Shown piece by piece: positions 12,113 to 23,774 of a DNA stretch of 64,000 nucleotides. A model generated the notes under the pieces. That model was not told the origin of the DNA. It ran no database searches and saw nothing but the letters and a program-made list of their open reading frames with translations. Location: NCBI GenBank assembly GCA_030828385.1, contig JAURCS010000014.1, positions 1 to 64,000 on the forward strand. The letters run 5' to 3'. The translations under genes and the position numbers were made by a program. Position 1 is the stretch's first letter; every line of letters begins with the position of its first letter. The stretch comes from Gammaproteobacteria bacterium (GTDB lineage Bacteria; Pseudomonadota; Gammaproteobacteria; Pseudomonadales; Pseudohongiellaceae).

Positions 12113-14413
12113 TCAGGCGTCGACTTCTTCCTTTGGCGTATCCTTGTCAGACTTTCTTGCATCTGTAGACTCAATAAGCAGACTGATATCATTGTCCGCC
12201 ACAGACACGTTCACGTCGCCACCATTGGTCAGTTTTCCAAATAGAATATCTTCCGCAAGGGGCTTCTTGATCTTGTTCTGGACCAGCCTCAGCATCGGGC
12301 GTGCCCCCATGGCCTTGTCATAACCGTTTGCGACAAACCAGTCGATAGCATCGTCATCCACATGCAAAGTGACCTTTTTATCATCCAACTGCACCTGAAG
12401 CTCCACCAGAAACTTGTCGACAACCGTACGAATAATTTCTGCATCCAGAGGCTGAAACTGGATAATTGAATCCAGACGATTTCTGAATTCTGGCGTGAAC
12501 ATACGCTTGATAACTTCGGAGCCATCAGAAGTATGATCCTGCTGTGTGAATCCGATAGAAGCCCGGCTCATTTCCTGGGCACCGGCATTGGTAGTCATGA
12601 TCAGAATGACATTGCGGAAATCCGCCTTGCGACCATTGTTGTCGGTCAGGGTTCCATGATCCATTACCTGAAGTAACAGGTTGAATACATCCGGATGCGC
12701 CTTTTCAATTTCATCCAGCAGCAAAACACAGTGGGGGTTCTTGGCTACTTCTTCAGTTAGCAGACCGCCCTGATCAAAGCCGACATATCCGGGAGGGGCG
12801 CCGATAAGCCTGGAAACAGTATGACGTTCCATGTATTCAGACATATCAAAACGCACAAGCTCGACACCAAGAATCTTTGCAAGCTGGCGCGTGACTTCAG
12901 TCTTGCCGACACCGGTTGGGCCGGCGAGCAGATAGGAACCTATAGGCTTTTCACCTTCTTTCAAGCCGGCACGGGATAACTTGATCGAGGAGGCAAGAGT
13001 TTCGATCGCAGGATCCTGTCCAAACACAACCATCTTGAGGTTCTTCTCAAGATCCTTGAGCAAGGTCTTGTCAGAGGACGAAACATTTTTTGGCGGAATA
13101 CGTGCAATCTGGGCAATAACCCTTTCAATATCTCCCACCTGTATGATTTTCTTGCGTTTGCTTTCAGGCTGCAGCCGCTGATAGGCACCGGCTTCATCAA
13201 TCACATCAATGGCCTTATCCGGCATAAAACGATCATTGATATAACGGTCTGCCATTTCAGAAGCAGCTTTCAGGGCCTTATCGGTAAAGCGCAGGTTATG
13301 ATGCTCTTCGTATCGGGATTTCAGCCCCTTCAGAATCTGGTAAGTGGTATCAACATCCGGTTCTTCAATATCAATTTTCTGAAAGCGCCGGGAAAGAGCA
13401 CGATCCTTTTCAAAAATACCCCGGTATTCGTTATAGGTGGTGGAACCGACACAGCGCAACTTACCCGATGCCAGAATCGGTTTGAGCAGGTTCGAGGCAT
13501 CCATGACGCCACCAGAAGCTGCACCGGCACCTATAATGGTATGAATTTCATCGATAAACAGGATGGCATGCTCTTTTGTAGCCAGGTCAGCAAGCAGTGC
13601 CTTGAATCGTTTTTCAAAATCACCCCGGTACTTTGTACCAGCCAGCAAAGCGCCCATATCAAGAGAGTAAATAACACTGCCCTGCAACACATCGGGAACA
13701 TTACCCTCGACAATATGTTTCGCCAGACCTTCTGCAAGAGCCGTTTTGCCTACACCCGCCTCACCAACAAACAACGGGTTGTTCTTGCGGCGTCGAGACA
13801 GGACCTGAACCAGTCGCGTAATTTCCTTATCACGGCCAATTAATGGATCAATGCGCCCGGCCTTGGCCTCCTCATTGAGGTTGGTGGCAAAACTTTCCAG
13901 TGGCGAAGGCGCTTTTTCGCCATCTTCAGTGGCAGCCGGAGAATCCAGTCCACCTTCGTCGCCATCACCAAGACCGGGGGCCCTTGGCGTGCCATGAGTA
14001 ATATAGTTCACCACATCACCGCGGGATACGCCCTGCTTTCTCAGAAAATAAACCGCCTGGCTTTCCTTTTCGCCAAAAATAGCCACCAATACATTGCCTC
14101 CGGTTACTTCGCGCTTGCCGGATGACTGCACATGAAAAACTGCACGCTGTATAACACGCTGAAAACCCAGCGTCTGATCCACTTCAGGATTGATTTCCGG
14201 CTCCGCGATAATCGGAATTTGGGTGTCTACATATTCAAACAGATCAAGACGTAATGATTCCAGGTCTGCATTGCAGGCTATCAGTATTTCCCGGGCTGAT
14301 GGATCATCCAGCAGTGCTAGCAGCAAATGCTCTACTGTAATGAACTCATGCAGCTTGCTACGGGCTGTACTGGCAGCAATATTCAGGGTGTTTTCAAATT
14401 CTTTACTAAACAT
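12113..14413 (-). CDS. clpA: ATP-dependent Clp protease ATPase subunit ClpA
   Basis: 766 residues. The N-domain (1-145) binds ClpS. AAA+ domain 1 carries Walker [16 protein letters not shown] near residue 222, and domain 2 carries [15 protein letters not shown] near residue 502 and the [13 protein letters not shown] pore loop. It unfolds substrates for ClpP, which is not in this window. It lies directly downstream of clpS (58 nt) on the same strand and ends in a strong terminator. Confidence 0.98.
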   Translation of the reverse strand: MFSKEFENTLNIAASTARSKLHEFITVEHLLLALLDDPSAREILIACNADLESLRLDLFEYVDTQIPIIAEPEINPEVDQTLGFQRVIQRAVFHVQSSGKREVTGGNVLVAIFGEKESQAVYFLRKQGVSRGDVVNYITHGTPRAPGLGDGDEGGLDSPAATEDGEKAPSPLESFATNLNEEAKAGRIDPLIGRDKEITRLVQVLSRRRKNNPLFVGEAGVGKTALAEGLAKHIVEGNVPDVLQGSVIYSLDMGALLAGTKYRGDFEKRFKALLADLATKEHAILFIDEIHTIIGAGAASGGVMDASNLLKPILASGKLRCVGSTTYNEYRGIFEKDRALSRRFQKIDIEEPDVDTTYQILKGLKSRYEEHHNLRFTDKALKAASEMADRYINDRFMPDKAIDVIDEAGAYQRLQPESKRKKIIQVGDIERVIAQIARIPPKNVSSSDKTLLKDLEKNLKMVVFGQDPAIETLASSIKLSRAGLKEGEKPIGSYLLAGPTGVGKTEVTRQLAKILGVELVRFDMSEYMERHTVSRLIGAPPGYVGFDQGGLLTEEVAKNPHCVLLLDEIEKAHPDVFNLLLQVMDHGTLTDNNGRKADFRNVILIMTTNAGAQEMSRASIGFTQQDHTSDGSEVIKRMFTPEFRNRLDSIIQFQPLDAEIIRTVVDKFLVELQVQLDDKKVTLHVDDDAIDWFVANGYDKAMGARPMLRLVQNKIKKPLAEDILFGKLTNGGDVNVSVADNDISLLIESTDARKSDKDTPKEEVDA

Positions 14414-14470
14414 GGTGGTTACTTATTCTCGCGTATCAGTAATCTTTATATCGGGGTTAATCGTGGCAAA

Positions 14471-14842
14471 TCAATCGTCTACTTCAATGTCACATAACAG
14501 CGGGTGTTCCGCTTCGCGCGCAAAATCATTTACCTGAACGGCTTTGGTTTCAGCAATCTCTCGTGGAAAAACTCCACATACTCCCTTTCCTTCTGTATGC
14601 ACTTTCAGCATAACACGGGTGGCTGTTTCTATATTCATGCCAAAAAACTTCTTCAGCACTGCCACTACAAACTCCATTGGTGTGTAATCATCATTTAAAA
14701 GGATCACCCGGTATAGAGGCGGCGGCTTGATTTTAACTTCTTCAGGTGCCAGCGCCTCTCTAAGACCACCACTGCGCTGCGGGTCATCATCAGAAGGATC
14801 GTCGCCATGGTATTTAATAATTAGTGGGTAATTTTTATTCAT
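14471..14842 (-). CDS. clpS: ClpS adaptor (N-recognin)
   Basis: 123 residues. The core motif [28 protein letters not shown] (starting near residue 40) carries the conserved Asn-Asp and hydrophobic pocket that binds Leu, Phe, Tyr or Trp N-termini. The 39-residue acidic, flexible N-terminal extension is somewhat longer than in E. coli. ClpS delivers N-degron substrates, including those made by Aat and Bpt encoded nearby, to ClpA. Confidence 0.97.
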   Translation of the reverse strand: MNKNYPLIIKYHGDDPSDDDPQRSGGLREALAPEEVKIKPPPLYRVILLNDDYTPMEFVVAVLKKFFGMNIETATRVMLKVHTEGKGVCGVFPREIAETKAVQVNDFAREAEHPLLCDIEVDD

Positions 14843-15312
14843 TGCTGTTTTTTTTAGTCTTTTGTTTTTATATCAATAATCAGTATTTAAATTTTCACTG
14901 TTGGATTTATCTTTCATAAGTACTTATTGCAATATCCATCAATAATCCTGGATTCTTGTATACCTGTGTGCATGTATATCAGTACGTTGAACCTTCCTGA
15001 TCAGACTTCGTAAAAGTTAATCTGGTTTTTCAAATTCCTGTGTTGGTTATGTTTTGTACCTGCTGTTTTCGACCCAGGGTTTCCAACAAAAGAATTCATT
15101 ACCATTTTCTGATCATTAACCGTTTTTCTTGTGCGTGTATATTCAACTCACAATCAAGGCTGGAACCCGCGCTCGGGAACCCGGCAGGTGAAACTAATAT
15201 AACATGATAATGATGCCTCATAGACCCTGACTGACAAATAATCTTGCAGTCGTAAAGGTAAAGATAAGCTTGGCCCAGTCCGGCTTTAGAGCTGCTGAAA
15301 AGGCAAATACAT
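14843..15312. other. AT-rich divergent intergenic region between clpS and cspD
   Basis: No gene supported. It carries the clpS promoter region. A short CCCG/CGGG hairpin at 15166-15177 is the only local structure I noticed. Confidence 0.5.
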
Positions 15313-15341
15313 TTGACAAGGAAAAAAAAAGGGTTTATACA
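15313..15341 (+). promoter_or_regulatory. sigma-70 promoter of the cspD-like gene
   Basis: A perfect -35 TTGACA (15313-15318), a 17-bp spacer and a -10 TATACA (15336-15341). Transcription should start near 15348, leaving a leader of about 57 nt before the ATG at 15405. It also rules out a longer reading frame that begins upstream of the promoter. Confidence 0.75.
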
Positions 15342-15404
15342 TTTTTATCGATACCGGAATATGAACGAATTCTGAATACCGAATTAATGAAGGGGTTTAC
15401 GGAG

Positions 15405-15695
15405 ATGAGTACCGGTCAAGTAAAGTGGTTTAATAATGCCAAGGGGTTTGGTTTTATTCTACCTGATGATGGTGGCGACGATTTGTTCGCTCATTATTCG
15501 TCAATAACCATGGAAGGCTATAAAACATTAAAAGCAGGTCAAACAGTTTCATTTGATGTTGTTGAAGGTCCAAAAGGTTTGCATGCGGCCAACATTGTTC
15601 CTACTGGTGAGGTAGCCGAGGGAGCAGCTGTAGGTGGCACTGCGAACAATGCGGAAGTTCAAGACGCTGATGATGCTGAACAAAGTGAAGGGTAA
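15405..15695 (+). CDS. cspD: cold-shock domain protein, CspD-like
   Basis: 96 residues from the ATG at 15405 ([18 protein letters not shown]), preceded by AAGGGG. Residues 1-68 form the cold-shock domain with RNP1 (KGFGFI) and an RNP2-like DLFAHYSSI. The last ~28 residues are an Ala/Asp/Glu-rich acidic tail. In E. coli, CspD follows clpS divergently, as here, and inhibits replication in stationary phase; that role is inferred from synteny. Confidence 0.92.
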   Translation: MSTGQVKWFNNAKGFGFILPDDGGDDLFAHYSSITMEGYKTLKAGQTVSFDVVEGPKGLHAANIVPTGEVAEGAAVGGTANNAEVQDADDAEQSEG

Positions 15696-16120
15696 ACACC
15701 ATCCTGACAGGATGGGACACTTGAATAGATAGCATAAAATACAAAATGGCCACGAAAACTTTTGATCGTGTCCTGCTCTATTCATTAATGGCAGAGTCCC
15801 TGCCAGGTTCAACACTTTGTAACGCTTGTCGATTCCCGACTCTCAAATTTACCGGGGAAGATTGATTGCGGGTAATTGCTTATGCTCTGATGTTTTTTTA
15901 TTGCCTGGGAAACGCGAGTTTTCTGGAGATTTCCTGTCTGATTTTTTCACAATATCCTCAGAAAGCAGCCGTCAGTTCAGCTCTACATTCGGCTATCTTT
16001 TGATGCAAATATTACAAGCCATTGGGCGGCAATCTCCCCTTACCCGGTGCTGTCTCCCGCTTTCATCTATAATCACACCCCCGTTCGCTTAATCAAGGCC
16101 TGCTGGTCTAAAAAAGTATT
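15696..16120. other. 425-bp intergenic region between cspD and rluE
   Basis: Just after the cspD stop, CCATCCT and AGGATGG (15699-15715) form a 7-bp hairpin with a GAC loop, but no U-run follows. A TATAAT at 16068-16073, 47 bp before rluE, is a plausible -10 with no good -35. A short frame at 15826-16092 shows no recognisable protein. Confidence 0.5.
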
Positions 16121-16684
16121 ATGTCTTTGCTACTGTTGTTTAATAAACCCTACGATGTGCTAAGCCAGTTTACTGACGACAGTGGGCGTCAAACGCTCAA
16201 GGATTTTATAGCACTTAAAAAGGTCTATCCGGCCGGCCGTCTGGACCGTGATTCGGAGGGTCTTTTGCTACTTACTGACGACGGCGTACTGCAAAATAAA
16301 ATTAGTGACCCGGCACACAAGATGCCCAAAACCTATCTTGCTCAAGTAGAAGGAAACATTGATGAGCCGGCGCTGGAAAAATTACGTCAAGGTCTACAAC
16401 TCAAGGATGGCATGACTATGCCAGCCCAATGCAAAGTAATTTCAGAACCCGTGTTGTGGCCAAGAAACCCACCAATCAGAGAGCGGAAAACCATTTCGAC
16501 CAGCTGGATCGAGTTAACCATCAAGGAAGGACGTAACAGGCAGGTTAGAAGGATGACGGCAGCAGTTGGCTTTCCCACCCTAAGGCTTATACGTAGCAGG
16601 ATCGGCCCTTGGGATATTCAGCAAGTGGAACCAGGGAAATACCAAAAAATAGAGGTCACAGCAGAACTATTGTCGAGCCTGTAA
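16121..16684 (+). CDS. rluE: 23S rRNA pseudouridine(2457) synthase RluE
   Basis: 187 residues of the RsuA/RluB/E/F family without an S4 domain, as in RluE. The catalytic motif GRLDRDSEGLLLLT (near residue 41) contains the essential Asp. KEGRNRQVRRMTAAVGFPTLRLIR follows near residue 130. It converts U2457 of 23S rRNA to pseudouridine. It converges on moaE with only 4 nt between stop codons. In E. coli too it precedes nudJ-mnmA. Confidence 0.94.
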   Translation: MSLLLLFNKPYDVLSQFTDDSGRQTLKDFIALKKVYPAGRLDRDSEGLLLLTDDGVLQNKISDPAHKMPKTYLAQVEGNIDEPALEKLRQGLQLKDGMTMPAQCKVISEPVLWPRNPPIRERKTISTSWIELTIKEGRNRQVRRMTAAVGFPTLRLIRSRIGPWDIQQVEPGKYQKIEVTAELLSSL

Positions 16685-16688
16685 AGAT

Positions 16689-17135
16689 TTACCAGCGGGC
16701 GCTGGCATCCACATCAGTAGTTTTCGCTTCTACCCAGCTTTCACCATTCTCGTCACGACATTTTTTCCAGAACGGCGCTCGTGTTTTTAGAAAGTCCATG
16801 ATGAACTCGCAGGCGGAAAATGCCTCGCCCCGATGCAAACTTGCTACCGCAACAAATACTATCTGCTCACCAGCCTGGAGCTCACCAATACGATGTATCA
16901 CAGTTACATCAAGTATTGACCAGCGGCTTTGCGCCTGGGCAATAATTTTTTCAAGACTGGATTCGGTCATCCCTGGATAATGTTCAAGAATTAACGACTC
17001 AACGTTGCGTTCATTATCCAGATCCCTGACCAGACCGCTAAAGGTAACAATGGCACCGGTATTTGAATTGCTCTCACGCAGTAATCGGGATTCTTCGGCA
17101 ATATCAAAATCATTCTGCTGTATGGAAATTTTCAT
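16689..17135 (-). CDS. moaE: molybdopterin synthase large subunit MoaE
   Basis: 148 residues (E. coli MoaE has 150). The active-site segment FLKTRAPFWKKC carries the lysines that hold the precursor; HRIGELQAGEQIVFVAVAS and HRGEAF are also typical. With MoaD it adds dithiolene sulfur to precursor Z (cPMP). Last of a moaC-moaD-moaE operon with 9-nt gaps. Confidence 0.97.
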   Translation of the reverse strand: MKISIQQNDFDIAEESRLLRESNSNTGAIVTFSGLVRDLDNERNVESLILEHYPGMTESSLEKIIAQAQSRWSILDVTVIHRIGELQAGEQIVFVAVASLHRGEAFSACEFIMDFLKTRAPFWKKCRDENGESWVEAKTTDVDASARW

Positions 17136-17144
17136 TAGCCCTTA

Positions 17145-17402
17145 TCAGCCTCCGGTTACAGGTGGAAAGAATGCGACTTCATCACCGGCTTGCAGGCGCG
17201 CGGAACGCTCTGCCATTTCATGATTCACGGCAACCATCACTGATCCCTTGCCGAGAATTTCAGACCAGGTGTCCCCATGTTGTTGGGCCAGAAAAGTAAT
17301 CAACTGTTCAACCGTTTCAACATCCTTCGGCAAATCAAAGGTTTTATGCTCAACTCCAAGAGCTTCGCGAATACTGGCAAAAAAATGTACGGCAATCATC
17401 AA
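17145..17402 (-). CDS. moaD: molybdopterin synthase sulfur-carrier subunit MoaD
   Basis: 85-residue ubiquitin-like protein ending in the required Gly-Gly (FFPPVTGG), which is adenylated by MoeB and then thiocarboxylated. It sits between moaC and moaE, 9 nt from each. Confidence 0.96.
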   Translation of the reverse strand: MMIAVHFFASIREALGVEHKTFDLPKDVETVEQLITFLAQQHGDTWSEILGKGSVMVAVNHEMAERSARLQAGDEVAFFPPVTGG

Positions 17403-17411
17403 CGTTTTCCT

Positions 17412-17891
17412 TCAGCTGTCGCGCTTGTAGAGGCCAGACTTGCCACCTGATTTTTCGAGCAGCTGCAAACTCCGCACAACCATACCGCGATCTACTGCCT
17501 TACACATATCATAAACCGTTAACGCGGCGACTGAGGCCGCTGTCAATGCTTCCATTTCCACTCCGGTCTGTCCGGCGAGCTTGCAGGTGGCAAGTACTCT
17601 TACTTCACTTTTATCTTCATCGGCCTGCAGCTCCACATTTACAGAGCTCAACATCAGAGGATGACAAAGAGGAATCAGGTCTGAACATTTTTTTGCTGCC
17701 TGAATCCCCGCTATACGGGCAACGGCAAAAACATCGCCCTTCTTATGCCCTCCCTCGACAATGAGCTTCAGTGTTTCAGGTTGCAGTGCAATGATGGCTT
17801 CAGCGGTAGCGCTGCGCTCGGTGACATCCTTGGCACCGACGTCAACCATCTGCGCCTGTCCCCTGTCATCGAGATGAGTTAGCTTAGACAT
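17412..17891 (-). CDS. moaC: cyclic pyranopterin monophosphate synthase MoaC
   Basis: 159 residues from the ATG at 17891 ([18 protein letters not shown]); a start 16 codons upstream adds unconserved residues. Conserved stretches are [35 protein letters not shown] and the C-terminal [10 protein letters not shown]. It makes cPMP from the MoaA product. No moaA or moaB is nearby, so the pathway's first step must be encoded elsewhere. The moaCDE unit interrupts the rluE-nudJ adjacency seen in E. coli. Confidence 0.97.
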   Translation of the reverse strand: MSKLTHLDDRGQAQMVDVGAKDVTERSATAEAIIALQPETLKLIVEGGHKKGDVFAVARIAGIQAAKKCSDLIPLCHPLMLSSVNVELQADEDKSEVRVLATCKLAGQTGVEMEALTAASVAALTVYDMCKAVDRGMVVRSLQLLEKSGGKSGLYKRDS

Positions 17892-18091
17892 AACCGTATT
17901 ATTTCCGTTTGCTCTGTACTGGTTGGTAGAGAGAGGCAATTATCCATGTTCACCTGCCATTAATGAAGGGAAAATCCTTATCTTATTGCTCGCAGGTAAG
18001 CCCCTTTAACTGTCACGCGTATTTATCACCCGGGCTAATTAAGATAGGATGCCTCTTTTTTGCATTTCTCATTGAATTATTGGCTCTGCAC

Positions 18092-18535
18092 ATGATCTGG
18101 ACCGCTCACAGTACCGTTGCCACCGTTGTTGAACAGGACGGAAAGTTTCTGATGGTTGAAGAGATAGATAACGGCTGCACCGTTTTTAACCAGCCCGCCG
18201 GGCATCTCGATGAAGGTGAGACCCTGTTTACGGCGGCAATACGTGAAACCCTGGAAGAAACGGCCTGGCATGTGACTCTGACCGCCTTTCTTGGCAATTA
18301 TGTCTACAAGGCGCCTAACGGTTTAACCTATGTCAGGCATTGCTTTATAGCGACCCCTGACAGCCATGATGCGACCCTGCCTCTGGACGAGGGTATTATC
18401 GCTGCACACTGGCTCGGCACAGAGACTATTTTCTCAGACAACTTCGCCCCTCGCAGCCCGCTCGTGGGCAAAGCTATAGAGGATTATCTGGGCGGACAAC
18501 GAATGCCACTGGACGTTATCCAGCACTTTATATAA
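18092..18535 (+). CDS. nudJ: Nudix phosphatase NudJ
   Basis: 147 residues from the ATG at 18092 (MIWTAHSTVATVVEQDGKF); the frame extends upstream, but the family N-terminus begins here. The Nudix box runs from GHLDEGE through RETLEE (about residues 36-58), with the Glu residues that bind Mg2+. E. coli NudJ hydrolyses thiamine pyrimidine pyrophosphates and nucleoside di/triphosphates. It lies 16 nt before mnmA, a conserved pairing. Confidence 0.92.
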   Translation: MIWTAHSTVATVVEQDGKFLMVEEIDNGCTVFNQPAGHLDEGETLFTAAIRETLEETAWHVTLTAFLGNYVYKAPNGLTYVRHCFIATPDSHDATLPLDEGIIAAHWLGTETIFSDNFAPRSPLVGKAIEDYLGGQRMPLDVIQHFI

Positions 18536-18551
18536 AAAGTAAGTTCTCATC

Positions 18552-19643
18552 ATGACTGGCACAAGCAAAGAAAAAGTTATTGTAGGTATGTCTGGAGGTG
18601 TTGATTCTTCCGTTGCGGCGCTTTTGCTAATGCAACAGGGTTATCAGGTCGAAGGCCTGTTCATGAAGAATTGGGATGAAGACGATGGTACCGAATACTG
18701 CACAGCAAAAGAGGATTTAGCTGATGCCAGCGCAGTTTGTGAAAAGCTAGGGATAAAACTTCATAGTGCAAACTTCGCCGCCGAATACTGGGACAATGTA
18801 TTTGAACATTTCCTGAAAGAATACAAGGCCGGTCGCACTCCCAACCCCGACATTTTGTGTAACCGTGAAATCAAGTTCAAGGCTTTCCTTGAATATGCCA
18901 CCATGCTCGGTGCCGACCTGATCGCCACCGGTCATTATGTGAGAAAAAAACAGTCCGCTGAGGGCACATTCCTGCTTAAAGGCCTTGATGCAAACAAGGA
19001 TCAAAGTTATTTCCTGTGTGCCGTCAAGGCAGAACAGATTTCCCGCACCCTGTTTCCTGTTGGCGAACTGGAAAAACAGGAAGTAAGAAACCTGGCAGAA
19101 CAGCATGGACTTGTTACCCATGACAAAAAAGACAGCACCGGCATTTGTTTTATTGGAGAAAGACGCTTTAAGGATTTTCTGGAAAATTATATTCCCGCCC
19201 AGCCAGGAAATATCGAAACACCAGAAGGCGAGATTCAGGGCCAGCACAGCGGACTGATGTTTCATACTCTGGGACAACGCCAGGGTCTGGGTATTGGTGG
19301 GCGGAAAGATATGCCAGAGTCACCCTGGTATGTCGCTGCAAAAGATATCAAGCGCAATGTTCTGATTGTGGTTCAGGGCAATGATCACCCCCTGCTGTTT
19401 TCAACTGCTCTCATGTGCGCCAGCCCAGACTGGGTGAATTCAGCACCAGAGCTTCCACTTATCTGCACAGCAAAGATCCGTTATCGTCAGCCTGACCAGG
19501 ACTGCAGGGTTGAAGAAGTCGATGGTCGTATTGTGGTAACGTTCGATCAGCGTCAACGCGCAGTCACCCCCGGTCAATCAATCGTCTTTTACCAGAACGA
19601 ACAATGCCTCGGTGGCGCAGTCATCGAAGAATATTTCTCCTAA
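18552..19643 (+). CDS. mnmA: tRNA-specific 2-thiouridylase MnmA
   Basis: 363 residues. The PP-loop GMSGGVDSS is at residues 12-20. The catalytic cysteines are in [12 protein letters not shown] (near residue 98) and [13 protein letters not shown] (near residue 199). It thiolates U34 of tRNA-Lys, Glu and Gln using sulfur relayed by TusE. It is part of the nudJ-mnmA-hflD run, with hflD 27 nt downstream. Confidence 0.98.
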   Translation: MTGTSKEKVIVGMSGGVDSSVAALLLMQQGYQVEGLFMKNWDEDDGTEYCTAKEDLADASAVCEKLGIKLHSANFAAEYWDNVFEHFLKEYKAGRTPNPDILCNREIKFKAFLEYATMLGADLIATGHYVRKKQSAEGTFLLKGLDANKDQSYFLCAVKAEQISRTLFPVGELEKQEVRNLAEQHGLVTHDKKDSTGICFIGERRFKDFLENYIPAQPGNIETPEGEIQGQHSGLMFHTLGQRQGLGIGGRKDMPESPWYVAAKDIKRNVLIVVQGNDHPLLFSTALMCASPDWVNSAPELPLICTAKIRYRQPDQDCRVEEVDGRIVVTFDQRQRAVTPGQSIVFYQNEQCLGGAVIEEYFS

Positions 19644-19670
19644 CAACAAGCGGACACCTGTAACCCGGCC

Positions 19671-20309
19671 ATGGAAAAGAAAATGCGACAGTGTCTTGCC
19701 CTTTCCGGTGTTGCCCAGTCTGCCTATTTGGTCAAACAACTTGCCCAGCATGGCATGGTGGGACAGGACAAGCTGAATACCATGATCCGAAGTTTATTCA
19801 TTACCAAGCCCGTAACCGCTGAAGAAGTCTATGGCTCGGTGAGCCGATTAAACCTGGGCATGCAGGTGCTTCAGGAAATCGTCAGAAATGAACAAGGCTC
19901 GCTGAAATCCCCGGATGTATTACGTTACTTTCTTGGTCTATTGCATCTTGAGCGAAAATTGTCAGCCAAAAAAGAAATGCCCACTGAATTGGGCCAACGT
20001 CTTGAAAATACCCCACACCTGTCGCTGGACGATCCCGATCTGGCTAATCCGGATCTGATTCGGGAACTTTCAGCTCTGTACAGGGATACTTTAAGCACTT
20101 TACCGTTTCGCATACAGGTAACAGGTGAAGCCAATTTCCTGAAGAATCAAGAGTTGGCGGATAAGATTCGTGCTGTGTTGCTCAGCGGGATTCGTTCGGC
20201 AGTGCTCTGGCACCAGTCGGAAGGACGCCGTTGGCATTTATTGATTGGTCGGAAAAAAATTGAGCGAAACCTGTTATTACTGATGAATAAGGTGCATGAA
20301 ATACACTAA
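19671..20309 (+). CDS. hflD: HflD, high-frequency-lysogenisation protein homologue
   Basis: 212 residues of mostly helical protein matching HflD/YcfC (CLALSGVAQSAYLVKQLAQHG at the start, LLIGRKKIERNLLLL near the end). In E. coli it associates with the inner membrane and binds phage lambda CII; its cellular job is unclear. It sits between mnmA and purB as in E. coli, except that vapBC has been inserted before purB. Confidence 0.93.
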   Translation: MEKKMRQCLALSGVAQSAYLVKQLAQHGMVGQDKLNTMIRSLFITKPVTAEEVYGSVSRLNLGMQVLQEIVRNEQGSLKSPDVLRYFLGLLHLERKLSAKKEMPTELGQRLENTPHLSLDDPDLANPDLIRELSALYRDTLSTLPFRIQVTGEANFLKNQELADKIRAVLLSGIRSAVLWHQSEGRRWHLLIGRKKIERNLLLLMNKVHEIH

Positions 20310-20332
20310 CGCCTACCCTCCTTGAGAGCGTA

Positions 20333-20743
20333 TTAATCAGATATGGTTTCCAGGTCCAGACCAGGGATGGCGGCAAAAGCGTTATTATTATGAGCCAGAA
20401 GCCTGGCATTCAGGCTCAAGGCATGAGCCGCTACCATGGCATCATTCATATTCAGGGATTTTCCCTCATGCATTGCCTGTAATTGAATAGTGGTATAACT
20501 GTCCACCGCAGCCCTGTTCCAGGGCACAACATCTTCAAGACGCTCACAAAATTCCTGAACCAGGGCGACATGATCAGAACGGCTATGGGTGAGCAATGCA
20601 CCGGCAATTAATTCCGCATAGGTAATCGCGGAGATAACCACTTCGTCCCCGTTAACAGACCACTGCTGCAGACGACTTAACAATTCTGACGGCTGATCCC
20701 TGATAATAAACCGACACAGATCTGAAGACATCATAATAATCAT
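20333..20743 (-). CDS. vapC: VapC-like PIN-domain toxin with altered active site
   Basis: 136 residues of the VapC family: SAITYAEL (near residue 44), NMNDAMVAAHALSLNA (near residue 98) and IPGLDLETI at the end match VapC ribonucleases that cut tRNA-fMet. The family N-terminus should read MLDTNIC; here it reads MMSSDLC, so the first catalytic Asp is Ser6 and the Asn is Asp8. The toxin may be inactive or have shifted its ligands. It overlaps vapB by 4 nt (ATGA), so translation is coupled. Encoded opposite hflD and purB. Confidence 0.88.
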   Translation of the reverse strand: MIIMMSSDLCRFIIRDQPSELLSRLQQWSVNGDEVVISAITYAELIAGALLTHSRSDHVALVQEFCERLEDVVPWNRAAVDSYTTIQLQAMHEGKSLNMNDAMVAAHALSLNARLLAHNNNAFAAIPGLDLETISD

Positions 20744-20955
20744 GATTTCACCAGACGCGGCCTGATTACCATGAAATCCTCATCGGCAGGTTTCAAATCG
20801 GCAAAGGATTCCCAGGTCTTTCTGGCCGGCGTAAGAATAATGGCATTGCCCTGTTTTTCCACATTAACCGCGTCAATCCCGCTGAACGCCAGCTCCTTGG
20901 GTATGCGCACGGCCTGGCTTCGGCCATTGATAAATAATTTTGCCTTGGTTCCCAT
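20740..20955 (-). CDS. vapB: VapB-like antitoxin (AbrB-type DNA binding)
   Basis: 71 residues. The N-terminal swapped-hairpin DNA-binding fold is seen in AKLFINGRSQAVRIPKEL (residues 4-21); the C-terminal half (KTWESFADL) is the toxin-binding tail. A strong Shine-Dalgarno, AGGAGG, precedes the ATG. VapB-VapC complexes normally repress their own promoter. The pair lies between hflD and purB, neighbours in E. coli, so it is probably an insertion. Confidence 0.93.
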   Translation of the reverse strand: MGTKAKLFINGRSQAVRIPKELAFSGIDAVNVEKQGNAIILTPARKTWESFADLKPADEDFMVIRPRLVKS

Positions 20956-21223
20956 GACTTACCTCCTGTCGCTTGCCACCTGAGCGCGAAATCCCGGTGA
21001 CCGGAAATTGACCGAATAATGCAACTATCAGAGTGTTTTTTGATAGCTGGTACCGTTATATTCACGCCCCTTAGAGATTGCTTCTCAAAGTATAGAAGCC
21101 GCCAATAATATGTCAAGCATATACACAACTTAATACTATTGCATGAAAGCATCAAATAATCAGGTTTATTGAGACTGGGAACCTGCTATTCAGGTTTGTT
21201 TTCACATATAATGCGGCTTTTAG

Positions 21224-22611
<1,388 letters not shown>

Positions 22612-22612
<1 letters not shown>

Positions 22613-23769
22613 TGCTCTTTGACCGCCATGACAGTATCGATATCAATGTTTTTCTTTCCGAATACTGGCAAAAGAAACCTTTACTGATTAAGAGCGCCCT
22701 GCCTCATTTCACCGACTTTCTAAGTCCCGAAGAGCTGGCCGGACTGGCCTGCGAAGAAGAAGTGGAATCTCGCCTGGTCTTCAGTAGTAACAATTCCTGG
22801 CAGTTGAAACAAGGCCCTTTTTCAGAACGCGACTTTACCTTTCTCCCGGAGCATGACTGGACCCTGCTGGTGCAATCAGTGGATCACTGGCTGCCCGAAA
22901 TAAAACGTCTGCTGCGGGAAGTCAGTTTCATTCCTTCCTGGCGCCTGGATGACGTCATGATCAGCTATGCAGTAGCCAATGGCAGTGTTGGCCCGCACTT
23001 TGATTATTACGACGTGTTCCTGGTTCAGGGACAGGGAATTCGGCAATGGCAAATAGGCGAAACATGCGATAGCAGCAGTCCGGTTAATACTGATTCCGGG
23101 CTGAAAATCCTGGAAAACTTCTCCGTGCAGCATAGCGAAGAACTTCACCCGGGCGATATATTGTATATTCCAGCAGGCTTGTCGCACTGGGGAACGGCAA
23201 TAGAACCAGGGCTTTGCTACTCCATCGGTTTCAGGGCGCCGGACGTCACCGAACTACTGTCTGCAGTCAGCCTGCAGGCAGAAGAAACACTGAGTGCGGA
23301 TAGTCGCTATCGGGATACAGACATTGATCCTCAGCAGCAGCCCGGCAATATCAGCAGCAGCGCCTTGCAACAGGTCAAAACCCTGATGCACGATGCCCTT
23401 GCCAATCCAGACCTGTTAATACACAGTTTTGGTCGACTGATGACAGAACCCCGACTGGCAGAACTATTTGATCCACCCGAACAGGAAATCACTCCGGAAA
23501 AAATGGCTGTCATGTTACAAAAAGGGCGCCAGTTAATGCCTCACCCCGCTACTCGTTTTGCCTGCCATCATCATGCGGGTGCCCTGTATTTTTTCGTCAA
23601 TGGCGAGTCTCTTTTTATTCCGCACGTTAGTGACAAACTGGCGGCACTCAATGATGAATTGCAAAGTGCACAAGGAAGAGCACTGGATTTGAGAAAATTT
23701 CAGCGCAACGAAGACTGCCTGAAGTTTCTTTGCGCCCTTTACAACCAGGGCAGCCTGGTAACAGAATAA
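22612..23769 (+). CDS. roxA: ribosomal oxygenase RoxA/YcfD (L16 arginine hydroxylase)
   Basis: 385-residue JmjC/cupin-8 protein. The Fe(II) triad is visible as H129-x-D131 (GPHFDYYDVF) and H192 (GLSHWG). E. coli YcfD uses 2-oxoglutarate and O2 to hydroxylate Arg81 of ribosomal protein L16. A C-terminal winged-helix-like domain follows from about residue 280. It overlaps purB by one base, so the two are translationally coupled. Confidence 0.93.
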
Positions 23770-23774
23770 GCGTC

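Noticed and set aside
13298..13843. 181-codon frame opposite clpA
   Set aside because: Shadow of a strongly conserved gene, no ribosome site and no family match.
15826..16092. 88-codon frame between cspD and rluE
   Set aside because: Ser/Cys-rich with no domain, and it ends beside the likely rluE promoter; not convincing.
17892..18091. Possible molybdenum-cofactor riboswitch before moaC
   Set aside because: The 200-bp divergent gap shows none of the conserved Moco-RNA helices; the leader of moaC looks plain.
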